The notes beneath the pieces were generated by a model. It was given only the letters and a program-made list of their open reading frames with translations, did not search any database and had not been told where the DNA came from. DNA of 64,000 bases from Norana najaformis (lineage: Eukaryota > Annelida > Clitellata > Crassiclitellata > Hormogastridae). Shown piece after piece: positions 21,976 through 33,074 of this stretch (the first letter of the stretch is position 1; every line of letters begins with the position of its first letter). A program made the translations under genes and the position numbers. Where the stretch lies: positions 3,125,606 through 3,189,605 of the forward strand of contig OZ029928.1 of NCBI GenBank assembly GCA_964023275.1, given 5' to 3'.

Positions 21976-22339
21976 TACATAGGGCTCAAAGATGACGTTT
22001 TTTGCCAGCGGAGAAAAGGCTTCACATTTTGAGAGCGCAATACCGAGTTTTCCAGAATGCTGTGGCTTTTGGTCAAAACCCGACGCCCTCGCTAAATTTT
22101 CGAAATTCTGCTTCCAGATTTTCTACATCTCCTCTTAGTTCTCACTGTCTGGTGTCTACTTTCAGCAGGGAGGAAACCAGGTGAAGCTGGTTCACTGGTT
22201 TCTTTATTTTAGTTCACATGGTAGCCGGTGATTGCAACGAACCTACAACGAGTAATAATTTGAAGTAGCAGCATCCGTCTGAATACTAACCTCCGCCTTT
22301 TCTTCTACTAGTGTCGAGACTTGACATAACCTAGGATCT

Positions 22340-22690
22340 GTAGGCGAAGCTCGAAACCTTTCAAGCAGCGGTGCCTGAAAAGAATCCTACGCATTCCATT
22401 TACGGCTCACGTCACCAAGGCGGAGGTCTATCGAGGCATCATGCACATCCTTGTGTCGGAGAAGAAGATGATCCAAACAAGGAGGTTTCGGTTGCTTGGA
22501 CTCCCAGGGACAGCGAATAGGCACATGCCAGAGCTCTACAATCCATGATACCTCGCCCCCCCAAGTAGTTGGAAGATACCAGCTGGACAGCATCGCCACG
22601 CATGGCCAAGAGTAGTGGAGTCCGACTTCTGGCGGCACACATCTTGCAACCATCCAATGACCACCGTTGACACGATAATCGTTTTCAACC
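22340..22690 (+). mobile_element. LINE C-terminal fragment (Jockey/RTE-like tail)
   Basis: The + strand reads QRCLKRILRIPFTAHVTKAE, then VYRGIMHILVSEKKMIQTRR, FRLLGLPGTANRHMPELY and, after a stop, RHAWPRVVESDFW. The order (CLR.IL.I.W...VTN.EVY......I..RRLRWLGH..R.P..RLP) is the conserved tail of endonuclease-reverse transcriptases. It is short and isolated. Confidence 0.6.
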
Positions 22691-23109
22691 ATGATAACCA
22701 CTTTTCAACTTATCAACACACGACTTTCTCTGTCTTGACCCTTCAAATTCAGACCTGACACAAAAACTGATTCAACAACCTATTAAGTGTCTAAATGATT
22801 CGGTACAGCGCCGGTTAATGAATTGATCTCCCTGGCGCAGCTAACTTGTGGCACAGAAAAATGTTGGAGTTTTCATATTACATTATATTGCTTGCTTTGG
22901 TATGGCACAATATGACTATGAATTTCAGAAAGAGTTGCTGGCTTGAAGAAGGTGAAGACAGATGGAGTGGAGTATGGGATGGAAAAGCGATCGAAGAGCA
23001 ATTTTTTTAAAAAGCTAAATTTTTTGGGAAAGAAGTTGATCCATTTTTCAGCAAGATACGATTGTGGGGAGGCGATTGGTGAGAAATCGTATCTATAACT
23101 GCGCAAACT

Positions 23110-25330
23110 AATACTTAGAATGCACACAGTGAACTAGGAGATGTACATCACACAGTGAACTAGCAGATGTACATTTTGTGGAGACCAGTTTATACGGTTG
23201 GATGGGTTTGGCACCGTTCTCAAAGTTAGGGACTTTTAACATTGTCTCCTGAACTTTGTGTTCTAAAATGGTAGGTGCACGAACAGAGTCAACAGAGAGC
23301 ATTGCAATAATGCTTAAACGGATGTCGGACATAGTGCTTCGTAGATATGTTTTAAGTAATTTTAGAGCAGAAAAGCTTCGATCATAGGCTGCTGGCGTTA
23401 CAGGGTAAACAATGGCTATGTTCAACAGTTTCTAAAATTCATTGAAAAGCAAGTTTATATAGTTCTCGAAAATAAGAAAAGTCTAACATTGCAGGCATAT
23501 TGGTTGCACTTGAATTTCAACGCTGTAACAAAAGACTCCCTTGATGAATTTCATGGCCAAGTCTTCAATATTACTGCGACACGAATGTGCAAGCTTCAAT
23601 GTCATCAAATTCAAAAAGACATGTGCTTTTGTGTTAATGCTTGTATGCCAATCATAACATTAAGTGAATGTTCACGTCTCTCCAGTTCAGAAATGATACA
23701 ATCAATAACCGTAGAGTAGATATGTTGTCTAAATTCAGGTTGTGTGTCCACTTCAACGAAGCCCCACAGTTTTCTCAACAGCCGAACTGAAAAGGCGTCT
23801 GGGAATTTTGTGGATTCGCTGTTTGGGTAACAATGAGTCAATGTCACAATTCTTATTATGCTCTTCTGCCTTTGAGAACAGAATGCCTACAAAGGCATCT
23901 GTTTTATCTCTATTATCCTTGAAAGAGGCAGTTATATTTTTGACAACGGCTGCAACTGCTAATTCAACACTCGAAGATTGGAGTTAAGCTGACATAACAT
24001 GTATCTTTCCCAGAATATAACAAAACAGATGTAAAAATAGCACAAATTTAAAGTCTAGCAAGGACAACAATCAACATTCAACATGTTGTCCCAGCAACAT
24101 TCTGTAACATATATACCAATGTATCTAAATGATCACGAATATTACGGCAAGCAACTACATGGCACACCCATGTAGTGTCACTGAGTTGCTGGAGTTGCCT
24201 CAGTGGTACACCTGGATATAATTCACGCTGTGCAACCCATTTGTTATGCATAAGACAACTTGAAGTAAAAACATATAACTTTTCAAGTAATGCAAAAGAC
24301 CCTCTGAAAACAATTTATTAGCATCAATTAAAAATAAAATTCAGTTTATGTGCATAGCAATAAATATAAGTGGCTAATGGAGCTGATTGTCTCAGCAACT
24401 GCTGGACACCATTATTTACACCTCTCATTACACTAGCACCATCATAACCTTGAACTACTAAACATCAACTGATATCTAACCCATATGACCGCAAGGTATC
24501 TATAATAAGCCCTGACAATGACTGGCATCTAATCCATTTGCAGGTTTGAAATCAAGAAAACTCTCATTAACTTTCACATTCGCAAAAAATCGTATTATAA
24601 ATATCATAAGAATCGATGGGATTGTTACTAATATTTTTTTCATCGATAAGGATAAAAAATTCCTTAATTTCCTCAATTATCTGATCCATAGCCATGTCTG
24701 CCGGTGTACTCAAGATTTCATTTTGGATGTCTTTGCTAGTGTAGCGATTAACCAGTGACCCAAATATGATACCTTCCGATATTGAATTGTCATGTCTTAA
24801 AACTAGTTGTACAATTTTTCTAAAATTATCAGGATTTTCGCCAAGTCCAACGGCTACTTCCCTATGTCCTCTTTGTCCCATACTTTGTGTAGCAGTAAGT
24901 AATAAAGTGTCAGCAACAGTTTTAACATAATACCTATTCTCGCTTATTTGTTCAGCAGTAGCTTCACTTTGCAATTGAATTACACTGACTACATTTCTAC
25001 TTTTCAGTGCTTTAAACTCAGTCCACATAATCATACAGTTAACATGACTTTCACACTTTGAGTGCTGTTGAAAGCCGCAACCAGTACCATGTGCTTCTTT
25101 CCAGTTACTAAACCGCTTCAGTTTCTTTACCTAAAACTGGACAATAACGGCATACAAAGCAAAAGGAAACACCTGCTATTTGTGAATATTCTAATCATGA
25201 ATACAATGCAAACCAGTCAAGTCTAAAAGAGCGTTAACGACCAAATTGTTCTTTCATTGGATACAATTGTAAAATGGATTGAGATGGCCCATCATCAGGT
25301 GTTGACTTGTGTCACTAGAACCTGAAGGCT
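23110..25330 (-). mobile_element. hAT transposase remnant (ZMYM1-like)
   Basis: Minus-strand pieces occur in the right order. At 25260-25060: SFRLDWFALYS, AGVSFCFVCRYCPVLGKE, and FQQHSKCESHVNCM (TTF-type zinc finger). At 25034-24567: MWTEFKALKSRNVVSV, ISENRYYVKTVADTLLLTAT, RGHREVAVG, NPDNFRKIVQLVLRHD, SKDIQNEIL. At 24450-24320: VQGYDGASVMRGVNNGVQQL and IYCYAHKLNF. At 24240-24130: RELYPGVPLRQLQQLSDTTW. At 23425-23300: YPVTPAAYDRSFSALKLLK and LRSTMSDIRLSIIAML, the hATC dimerisation domain. Many stops interrupt it. It moves by cut and paste in its live relatives. Confidence 0.85.
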
Positions 25331-25516
25331 TGCGTCTTTCATCCTTGGTCTATGTTCTTTCATCTGAGTAAATGTCTGCAGTTAATAAAGAATTATCATT
25401 TTTGCACTGTACTTAATTTTAATGCAGCTATTGAACAAATAGAATGAAATACATCCATGTATAACATTATGATTACGAAATATGTAACGGTCCATATCCC
25501 CTCCCCGGTGTCTAAT

Positions 25517-26805
25517 GCCATCAACCGATGGCACACCAAAACCAAGCCACAATCAGGCCTTCTTGCGACATATCAGGTCACAATAATAATAATAATTAGC
25601 AACTTCTAATGCGCCGGTGTATAATGCTCAAGGCATCAACAGATGGCACAACAATACCAAGCCATAATCAGGTCGATACCCAGAAGGTCAGTCTGCACGA
25701 CAGAGAGGCAGCCTATGGTGGATAAGCAATTTGAAACAAGTAAGTTTTAAGTTGAGAACGAAATGACAGAAGCGACTGAGCAGAACGGACAAGGGAGAGA
25801 ATTCCAGAATTTTGACCCAGCAACCGAAAATGCTCGTTTACCCAGAACAGAAGAAGGTATGACGAGAGAAAGACAATCAGATAACCTTGCAGAATAACAG
25901 TAAGTCTGGGGAATAAGGACTGATTTTAAGTAATGTCGTTGGCCGTAGTTCAATGTTTTATAAACTGTAAGTCCTAATTTGAAACAGATCCTTTGCTGAA
26001 CAGGAAGCCAATGCAAATATTTAAGCACAGAGGTTATATGCTCATATTTGAAGTGCTTGTTATCGCTCTAGCCAAGGAGTTCTGAACTCTTTGGAGCTTC
26101 TGCATGTTTGACTTAGTGATACCAGCAAAAATTGAGTTAAAATAGTGAAGGCGACTGGAGACCAATGCGTTAGCTAAGGATATTCTGGAAGACATGGGAC
26201 ATAATGCCTAATTCTGCGTATGTCACGCATATACATGTTACGAATATCAATTACATAGTTTGTGAGAGACATGGTAGAATCAAAAACAACACCCAAGTCA
26301 CGAGCAGTATCAGTCAACTCAATGAGTGAATCACCCAGTTTTACGGATTTAAGCCATTCGAAATTCTTAAATTCCTGAGGAGTGCCAAGTAGTAGAAATT
26401 TAGTCTTCGAGGAGTTAAGGAGGAGTTTATTAACCGCCATCCAAAACTTCAAAGGCATCAGACGAAATCTGCACAGACGAGTGACAAGTCAAACTGTCAA
26501 ATAAGATGTAGATTTGGGTATCATCAGCATAGAAATGATATCTCAGTGAATGATTGTCTAGCAGAGTACCAAGAGGTGTGTTGTATAATGTAAACAAAAG
26601 AGGACCAAATACAGAACCCTGCGGAACGCCACAAGTCAATGAGGCTCTAGCTGAATAATGTCCATTTAAATATACGGACTGTGTGCGAGGGCTGAGGTAA
26701 GTAGCAAACCAGTGTAGGGCAGGACCAGAAACCCCAAACCAGTGCTGAAGACGATGTAAAAGTAGAGAGTGGTCGACAGTATCAAAGGCAGCAGACTACC
26801 TGGGG
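25517..26805 (-). mobile_element. CR1/L2-like LINE (family A), palm to 3' end
   Basis: The minus strand starts at domain A (FDTVDHSLLLHRLQHWFGV, about 26795). It continues through domain B (LTCGVPQGSVFGPLLFTLYN) and an intact YADD box (YHFYADDTQIYILF). Next come LLNSSKTKFLLLGTPQEF and ARDLGVVFDSTMSLTNYV, then after frame breaks LKYLHWLPVQQRICFKLGL, AGSKFWNSLP and a UTR with an (ATT)n tail at 25581-25595. Beyond the tail, 25517-25560 is part of a second family A UTR, so the 3' end looks dimeric. It is fused at 26805 to a different transposon. Confidence 0.85.
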
Positions 26806-26985
26806 ATCTCCAAAATATGACGCAAGATACTTAGGTATGCGTAATTCAAATGCTTTTCCAAAACTTTCACGCCTCATGAATTCGTCCAGGTAGCTTGGAA
26901 TCAATTCCTTTTGCCTGCCATTCGTTATCTTAAACATCAATTTGCCTTTTCCAGTAACTTTCGACATAAATAATCGTTGCAAATA
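26800..26985 (-). mobile_element. Possible ISXO2/Merlin-like transposase C-terminal scrap
   Basis: The minus strand reads SKVTGKGKLMFKITNGRQKE and then LIPSYLDEFMRRESFGKAFE. The motif (K..NG.....L.SYLDEFMWR....G....F) is that of the end of ISXO2-like transposases used by Merlin elements; the usual Trp of MWR is Arg here. No termini were found. Confidence 0.45.
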
Positions 26986-27599
26986 GTGTTTAACTCGAAG
27001 AGATACATATTAGCGGCAACTACAACCAATCAAATTAGGCCAGGCAATAACAGGCCAAAACCAGGTCCAAAAGAAAGCGGTCCCTGATACTGCATGCTTG
27101 TCTTAAGACCCTTCGATTACTAACCTTCGATTTCTCAGTATTTTCTGCAGTCATTTCGAATTCTATGACGTCTTCTGGAAGATCGTCCACCGGTGTCACT
27201 CATTTTGTATTCTCTGAAGTCACCGATACATCTTAAATCGGCGAAGAACGTTCATTTGCGAAGTTGGACTCAACTACAGATTCATCTGCAAATCTTGCCC
27301 TTTTTTCGGATAATTAAACATTTGCCGAACGACTCACTTGCGGAATTTAATGGCCGAAGTCTTCAATATTACTGCGTTTTGCAGCAAATTCACTAAACTT
27401 ATAAAACAGAATTTCCACGTGGGATAATTGCCTTTAATCCATCAGCTTTCTGATCGGACAAGGCTGATTTGAAGTCGTCAAACGTCATTTCTAATATTAA
27501 GACCATAGATAATATATTATTATAAGATGTTAGTAAGCGCCTACGCAAGTAAGTAAATCGCGCCTTGAAAAATATCATAATTAAATAATGTCTGATTTT

Positions 27600-27685
27600 A
27601 TAACTGATCGGGTTTAAATTGGGGGCCTCTGGGGCCCAGGCACTCAGTTGGGGCACTGGCCCCCGCCCCCGTAGAGCCATCACTG
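27600..27685 (-). mobile_element. Possible hAT terminal end
   Basis: Read on the minus strand this begins CAGTGATGGCTCTACGGGGG at 27685, then a G-rich stretch and GGGCCCCAGAGGCCCCC. CAGTGATGG followed by a G-run resembles the ends of ZMYM1-type hAT elements as I know them. Its orientation fits the hAT remnant at 23.1-25.3 kb, with the LINE and Merlin-like pieces in between. The other end was not found. Confidence 0.35.
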
Positions 27686-28008
27686 ACCTATATATATGTA
27701 TATATATATATGTGTGTGTGGCTGTTTGTGTGTGGATTATAAGTTTAGACAGTTGGAGCCAGGTCTTCCAGTTGGTGCCTGTTGACTGAATAAGACAGAA
27801 CCTGTACATATGTAGGTGATAACGTTTGCACTTGTAAAGAGTTAGATTTATATATAGAAGAAACGGAAACGTTGTTTGCCTTTGATGTCGAGACAGGCCA
27901 CGTTATCTCGTACAAAAGATTACAGGTAGATTTTAGGATGGTAATGTAAATCTTTGAGATTAGGGACTGACTGACCATATAGTCTATATTATGTTCTTTT
28001 AATTTTAG

Positions 28009-29402
28009 AAAAAACTATTGATCAACGTCTTCTCGCCTATTTTGTCAGCAATACAGACATTTCTAACTGGAACTCCTCTTTTCGTAATGCTTTGGAATTT
28101 CGAAGATCACAAAACAATATGATACTGTTAGCGCTTGTTGATCTAGGCTCGTATGAAATGACCATTAATTTTTACGAGACGTCAATTTTGAATCATGGAA
28201 TTCAGTCTTACTTATTCCTATCTACGAATATAAAGATGTGCGAGCTTCTGAATGCAAAAAATATTGCTTGTCTTCCTTATGGTTCAGATGTTGCATCTGA
28301 CAGAAGATCGATGTTTGGGACGAAAGATTTTGTTAGAAAAATGAATATTAGAACGTACATGATACTAGATGCGTTGAAACTAGGGTACAATGTTCTACAT
28401 ACAGACGTTGATGTGATATTTATCCGTAATCCTTTACTAGACCTTCCCTGTCTGAATGGATCATGTGATGTCGCAATCATGTGGGACAGCATATCATATA
28501 ATGCTGGATTTTTGTTTATAAGAAGCAATAACGCAACTATTGAGTTATATAAGGATATGAAAAAAACCGCAGAAACAACAGAAAAAAATGATCAGGAGGC
28601 TCTTAACGCGGCGCTAGTGAAACTGAATGGAGGGTTGAAAATTGTGAAATTATCAGATGAGAAATATTCATGTGGAAAATACTTTTATGAAGTTCCTGGT
28701 CGACATTTTGCTGATGATCCATCTGTGAATCAAACAGCAGCCGTAGTAATTCATAACAATTGGATCGTTAGTATAGAAGCGAAGATATATCGATTTAAAG
28801 AGCTGTTACAATGGAACTATGATGAAAATGGTTACTACACCAAACGCACAGCAAAGTATATCAGCTACGAAAATCCGCTTTTTCACTCATCAGCTGACAA
28901 AGAAACTGACACGTGGGTCACAGAAAAGAAAGCGTTGCAAAATGCTCTAATGATAGGCGCGTTACTTAATCGCTCAGTAATTCTGCCTAAATTTCACTAC
29001 GGGAAGAAGTTTTGCTCTCTTATTACCTGGATAAAAATAAGAAACTTTGACGCCGTGTTTAAAGATAAGTACAGAGAGAATTTGTTTCTCACGCATTCCA
29101 AAGTCCCAAATGATATCTCTTCCTCATTTTCCCCAATATACTTAATTAAAAATAGAAATTTTGCGCCAGATGTTTTGCCGTTTGAAACTTTAATTCAGCA
29201 TGTACCATCGAATGAAGGCAATGGACCTAACAGCTCAGAAATACTCCAGTGGTTTGGTAATGTCACTAAAAGCATATTGCGCTTTAAATCTCTTTATGGA
29301 GAATTTAAACAGCTACAAAATCTCCCTCTTGGCTCATATAACACATCGATCAAAGCTTTTGAAGTAGCTTTTGTCAACGGCAAGTACAGGCAGCTTAAAT
29401 AG
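28009..29402 (+). CDS. Nucleotide-diphospho-sugar transferase (GT77-like), main exon
   Basis: The exon starts after the acceptor TTCTTTTAATTTTAG (ending 28008) in phase 1 and runs to the TAA at 29400-29402. It gives about 464 residues, or 483 with the proposed anchor exon at 19244-19302. Features: NMILLALVDLGSYEMTINFY (first Rossmann strand), HTDVDVIFIRNPL with the DxD motif at 28404, SYNAGFLFIRSNN, EKNDQEALN and VIHNNWIV, the signature order of Pfam PF03407 transferases. The last ~160 residues (EKKALQNALMIGALLNRS, VILPKFHYG) resemble the C-terminal domain of plant and algal XEG113-type GT77 arabinosyltransferases. The donor sugar is unknown. No anchor lies in this exon, so an upstream exon is required. 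The frame is intact. Confidence 0.8.
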
Positions 29403-29696
29403 ATACAATCTGACACTGATAAGTCATATAACAGTTGTTTATTCGAGATTCGAAAATTGGGCACTATGTTTTTGGTTTTGTCAAATATTTGTTGTTGAGA
29501 TCAAAAGTATAAACACGCAATTAAACTACTGGGTGTATCCAGGTTTGTCTTTGGCTGTTCACTTCAACAAATCTCAAGTTACTGACTGCGAATTTGGTAA
29601 CTATAGTTCCCATAATGTATCAAATTTCATATATTTGAAATACCATTACAATTTAAAAGTTTGCTCACTTCTGTTTTAATCCTATTTACTGTATTG

Positions 29697-30604
29697 TTTC
29701 TATTTAAAATGACAGCAAAATGGAAACTAATCTATAGACGAGTTTAACTTTAGAAGCATTCTTTTCTTGGTGGTAAAAATATGTATGAAATACATGTATC
29801 AAAGTTAGAAGAAAGCTGTTTCATTAAGCATGCAAACAATTTGTTAGAAAACATAGCAAACTCTGCAAAGGCCGTTTGTGCACGGCTGTAATATCAAATT
29901 AACCCAACTGATTCTGAACTAGTCTTTAAGCCCACGAGGAAAAACCAGTTTAACTTTGCGTCATGACGTCAAAAGTCTAATTGTTTCGCGTCTTCATTTG
30001 AAAACATTATAATGTCATTTTCTAACTCGGCCAATATTTAGTCTTGAAAACTGCTTTAATATAAAACTTAAAAATATTCCGTCTATTGTGCATAAAACCA
30101 TTTGGCGAATAAATGTTGGAGATTCCTACTTTTGTACTGAAGCTGTAATGTTTCTATTTAAAATGACAGCAAAATGGAAACTAATCTATAGACGAGTTTA
30201 ACTTTAGAAGCATTCTTTTCTTGGTGGTAAAAATATGTATGAAATACATGTATCAAAGTTAGAAGAAAGCTGTTTCATTAAGCATGCAAACAATTTGTTA
30301 GAAAACATAGCAAACTCTGCAAAGGCCGTTTGTGCACGGCTGTAATATCAAATTAACCCAACTGATTCTGAACTAGTCTTTAAGCCCACGAGGAAAAACC
30401 AGTTTAACTTTGCGTCATGACGTCAAAAGTCTAATTGTTTCGCGTCTTCATTTGAAAACATTTTAATGTCATTTTCTAACTCGGCCAATATTTAGTCTTG
30501 AAAACTGCTTTAATATAAAACTTAAAAATATTCCGTCTATTGTGCATAAAACCATTTGGCGAATAAATGTTGGAGATTCCTACTTTTGTACTGAAGCTGT
30601 AATG
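29697..30604 (+). repeat. 454-bp tandem duplication
   Basis: Copy 1 is 29697-30150 and copy 2 is 30151-30604, directly abutting, each beginning TTTCTATTTAAAATGACAGC. I found one difference (CATTATAATG against CATTTTAATG). Each copy holds one AATAAA (near 30105 and 30559) and lies 0.3 kb past the stop of the GT77-like gene, so the 3' UTR or polyadenylation region may be duplicated. 30605-30890 has nothing recognisable. Confidence 0.95.
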
Positions 30605-30889
30605 TGTGATTATTTCTTTCCAGAAGTTTAAAACAACGAAACTAGCTGTATTAGGAATACACCACTGAATAAAGTGATTAACAATTTTTGAATATCGGAT
30701 AATAAATGACCTAAAATTCTAAAATAAATCCATATACCCCCGTAATCTCGAATTTTGCATTTTAGCAAATATCTCACTGCACGACTCTTAGAAATCCTTA
30801 ATGATTTCTTTCCGATACCACACGACCTGCTCTGTTACTCTCCAAGTCACATATACATTTACGCAAACACATGCATATTCTGCTACGTA

Positions 30890-32560
30890 CATATACGCAC
30901 ATATACAACTCAATAGAACTGTGTCACTCACATTGGATAAAGTCGCCCCTATTCACACCTGCTATTGGCGACCTTTTAAACATATAACAAGGTGGCTTCC
31001 TCATAGGCAATAGAGGCAAAGAGAGAACGTCGTCGACAAGAGCGATGATGGAAAAGTTAAAGCCTTGAACAGTATAGACATCGGTATCGTCATCAGTGAC
31101 GCCTTACAAACAAGCTCATAAATGACTCTAGGAGCTCTTACTACTCCAGCCAGCTGAACAGTGCCGAAACCTCTCGGGACCGATGGCGCATCTCTCAGCA
31201 TCTTCTGCATTCAAAGAACTCTGTCATCTGTCGTCGCTCAGAATAAGAGAACCAGAAACTATGTTCTGACTTTGTTTTATTTTTGCTAACAAAATTAACA
31301 ATCTAAAATGTAAAATTCCTCAGTGTACTACTTTTCTGATTTGAAATGACTTGCTACTTGACTCTGACTTATCTGGTACTGCCTTTAATGACATTCCACC
31401 TGTCACATACTTTGAAGTCCTGTCTCTTCTTAATCACACTGTTCCTAAATCCTCTCCAGGGGACTTCATACCAACATCAGTCATTGTCTGTTGCTCTGAT
31501 GTTTTCTCACATCTGATCGCACACTTGGCCAACTTGTCTTTTGCTGAAGGCTGTTTTCCATCATGTTTAAAATGAGCATTAGTTACGTCTTTAATTAAAA
31601 AGCTGACCTAGACACCAACGGCCTCTAAAATTTTACACCCATCTCCAATCTCAATAACATTTCTAAGATTCTTGAACGTCTCTTCCTTGCACGGATTAAG
31701 AAACACGTTAATTCATCTCCTAACTTCAGTCCTTACAAATCAGCTTACCATGAAGGCTACTCAACTGAAACTGCTCTCACCTTCACACTGGACAACATCT
31801 TTTCAGCTATCGATACTGGACAGGAGTGCCTTTCAGTGTATCTCGACCTTAGTGCTGCTTTTGACACTGACGACCACCATCTACTTCTTTCTAGAATCAG
31901 CAAACGCTTTGGTGTGTCTGGGACTGCCTTAAACTGGTTAGACTCTTACCTCTGTAGTAGGTATCAACAAGTGGGCATTGGTTCTGCTCGGTCTGATCCT
32001 TCTTTCTGCACTGCTGATGTTCCGCAGGGATCTGTCCTTGACCCCTTATTATTTACACTCTGCACTCACCAGTCAGCTGCATAGCCAACCACTCTGAGGT
32101 GAAGTTACAGCAGTACGCTGATGACACTCAGCTTTACACTGCTCTGTCACCACTGATCTGTCAGGCAAAGCAACGCTTGAAGTGTCTCTCTTCCATTCAT
32201 GCATGGTTCTGTTTCAATGGTTTGGCCATAAATCCATATAAATCTGAAGCGATCATGTTTGACTCACGCCTACTTCTGCGTTCTCTCCCTTCACATTCCG
32301 GCACTGTTGTTCCGTTATCAAATATGGTCAAATCACTGGGGTCAGCAATCTCATTTCGAACTCACATAATAAACGTCTGCAAATCTTGTTTCTATCATAT
32401 CATGGCATTACGTAAGATCTGGTTAGCTCTTGCCCAAGACATGTCACAAACCGTAGCCTGTTCTTTGGTATGTTGTCGCCTTGATTATGCCAACTCCGTT
32501 TTTACAGGTATCTCAGATCTTGAACTCAAAAGGCTCAACGCATCCAAAATCCCCTGGCTC
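30890..32560 (+). mobile_element. CR1/L2-like LINE (family B)
   Basis: The pre-RT region reads SRSSYYSSQLNSAETSRDRW and RISQHLLHSKNSVI (31120-31220). Then come VTYFEVLSLLNHTVPKSSPG (31396 on), TPISNLNNISKILERLFLAR, FSPYKSAYHEGYSTETALTF and domain A YLDLSAAFDTDDHHLLLSRI. Domain B is ADVPQGSVLDPLLFTLCTH. An intact YADD (QQYADDTQLYTAL, about 32110) follows, then LAINPYKSEAIMFDS and CCRLDYANSVFTGISDLELK. At least four frame breaks occur. It stops abruptly near 32560, where a different LINE begins in the opposite orientation. Confidence 0.85.
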
Positions 32561-32562
32561 GC

Positions 32563-33060
32563 CCAGTTGTTTAGGGGTATTCTCGTGGTCAATACTTCGG
32601 CCGTTGAGTGTGATGTTTAACTTGTGCTCAGCCATTGCACTGTGAAGGTGAAAGACGCGAGAAACAGGTTTGGACGCATTTGACTGGTCCCTATTACTTA
32701 CAGTGTTTAAATATGATCTTCACAAGCCTGTATTGTATGTCTATGTTTAGAGTTTCTTAGGTTCCATCCAAGAATGACTCTGAGACTCTAGGCATAAATC
32801 ATCGGCGTAGTTGAACGTGCGTGACTGTTTTTGGGGAGGTCTTTCATATAATAGTGAAAGTCGACATAATGTTGAAATGTTGAAGAGACTTTGAAAGAGT
32901 ACAAAACACTGAGGTAGCCCGATCGTCTGTACTCTCCAAGAGCTGCATTGGTCTACCATATGTACTCGGTAAAGCCTGTTCAGAAGGAGGATTTCAGTGA
33001 TCTCCACCATCCATCGGTGCAGACTCCTGGAGAGCTTCCACATTCCAAACCGTATCGTAC
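32563..33060 (-). mobile_element. Non-LTR reverse transcriptase fragment (family G)
   Basis: The minus-strand frame 33043-32747 reads EILLLNRLYRVHMVDQ, SWRVQTIGLPQCFVLFQSLF (domain B, usually GLPQGSVLAP) and RTFNYADDLCLESQSHSW (YADD box intact). Below 32747 in another frame it continues RVFHLHSAMAEHKLNITLNG and RSIDHENTPKQLG. The NYADD-LCL form and HEPTPKYLG-type motif mark a clade different from the CR1/L2 copies nearby. It is short and broken. Confidence 0.7.
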
Positions 33061-33074
33061 GCTGTTGTTAGATA

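Noticed and set aside
32747-33043. Part of the family B LINE
   Set aside because: It runs on the opposite strand and its GLPQ/NYADD-LCL motifs belong to a different LINE clade.
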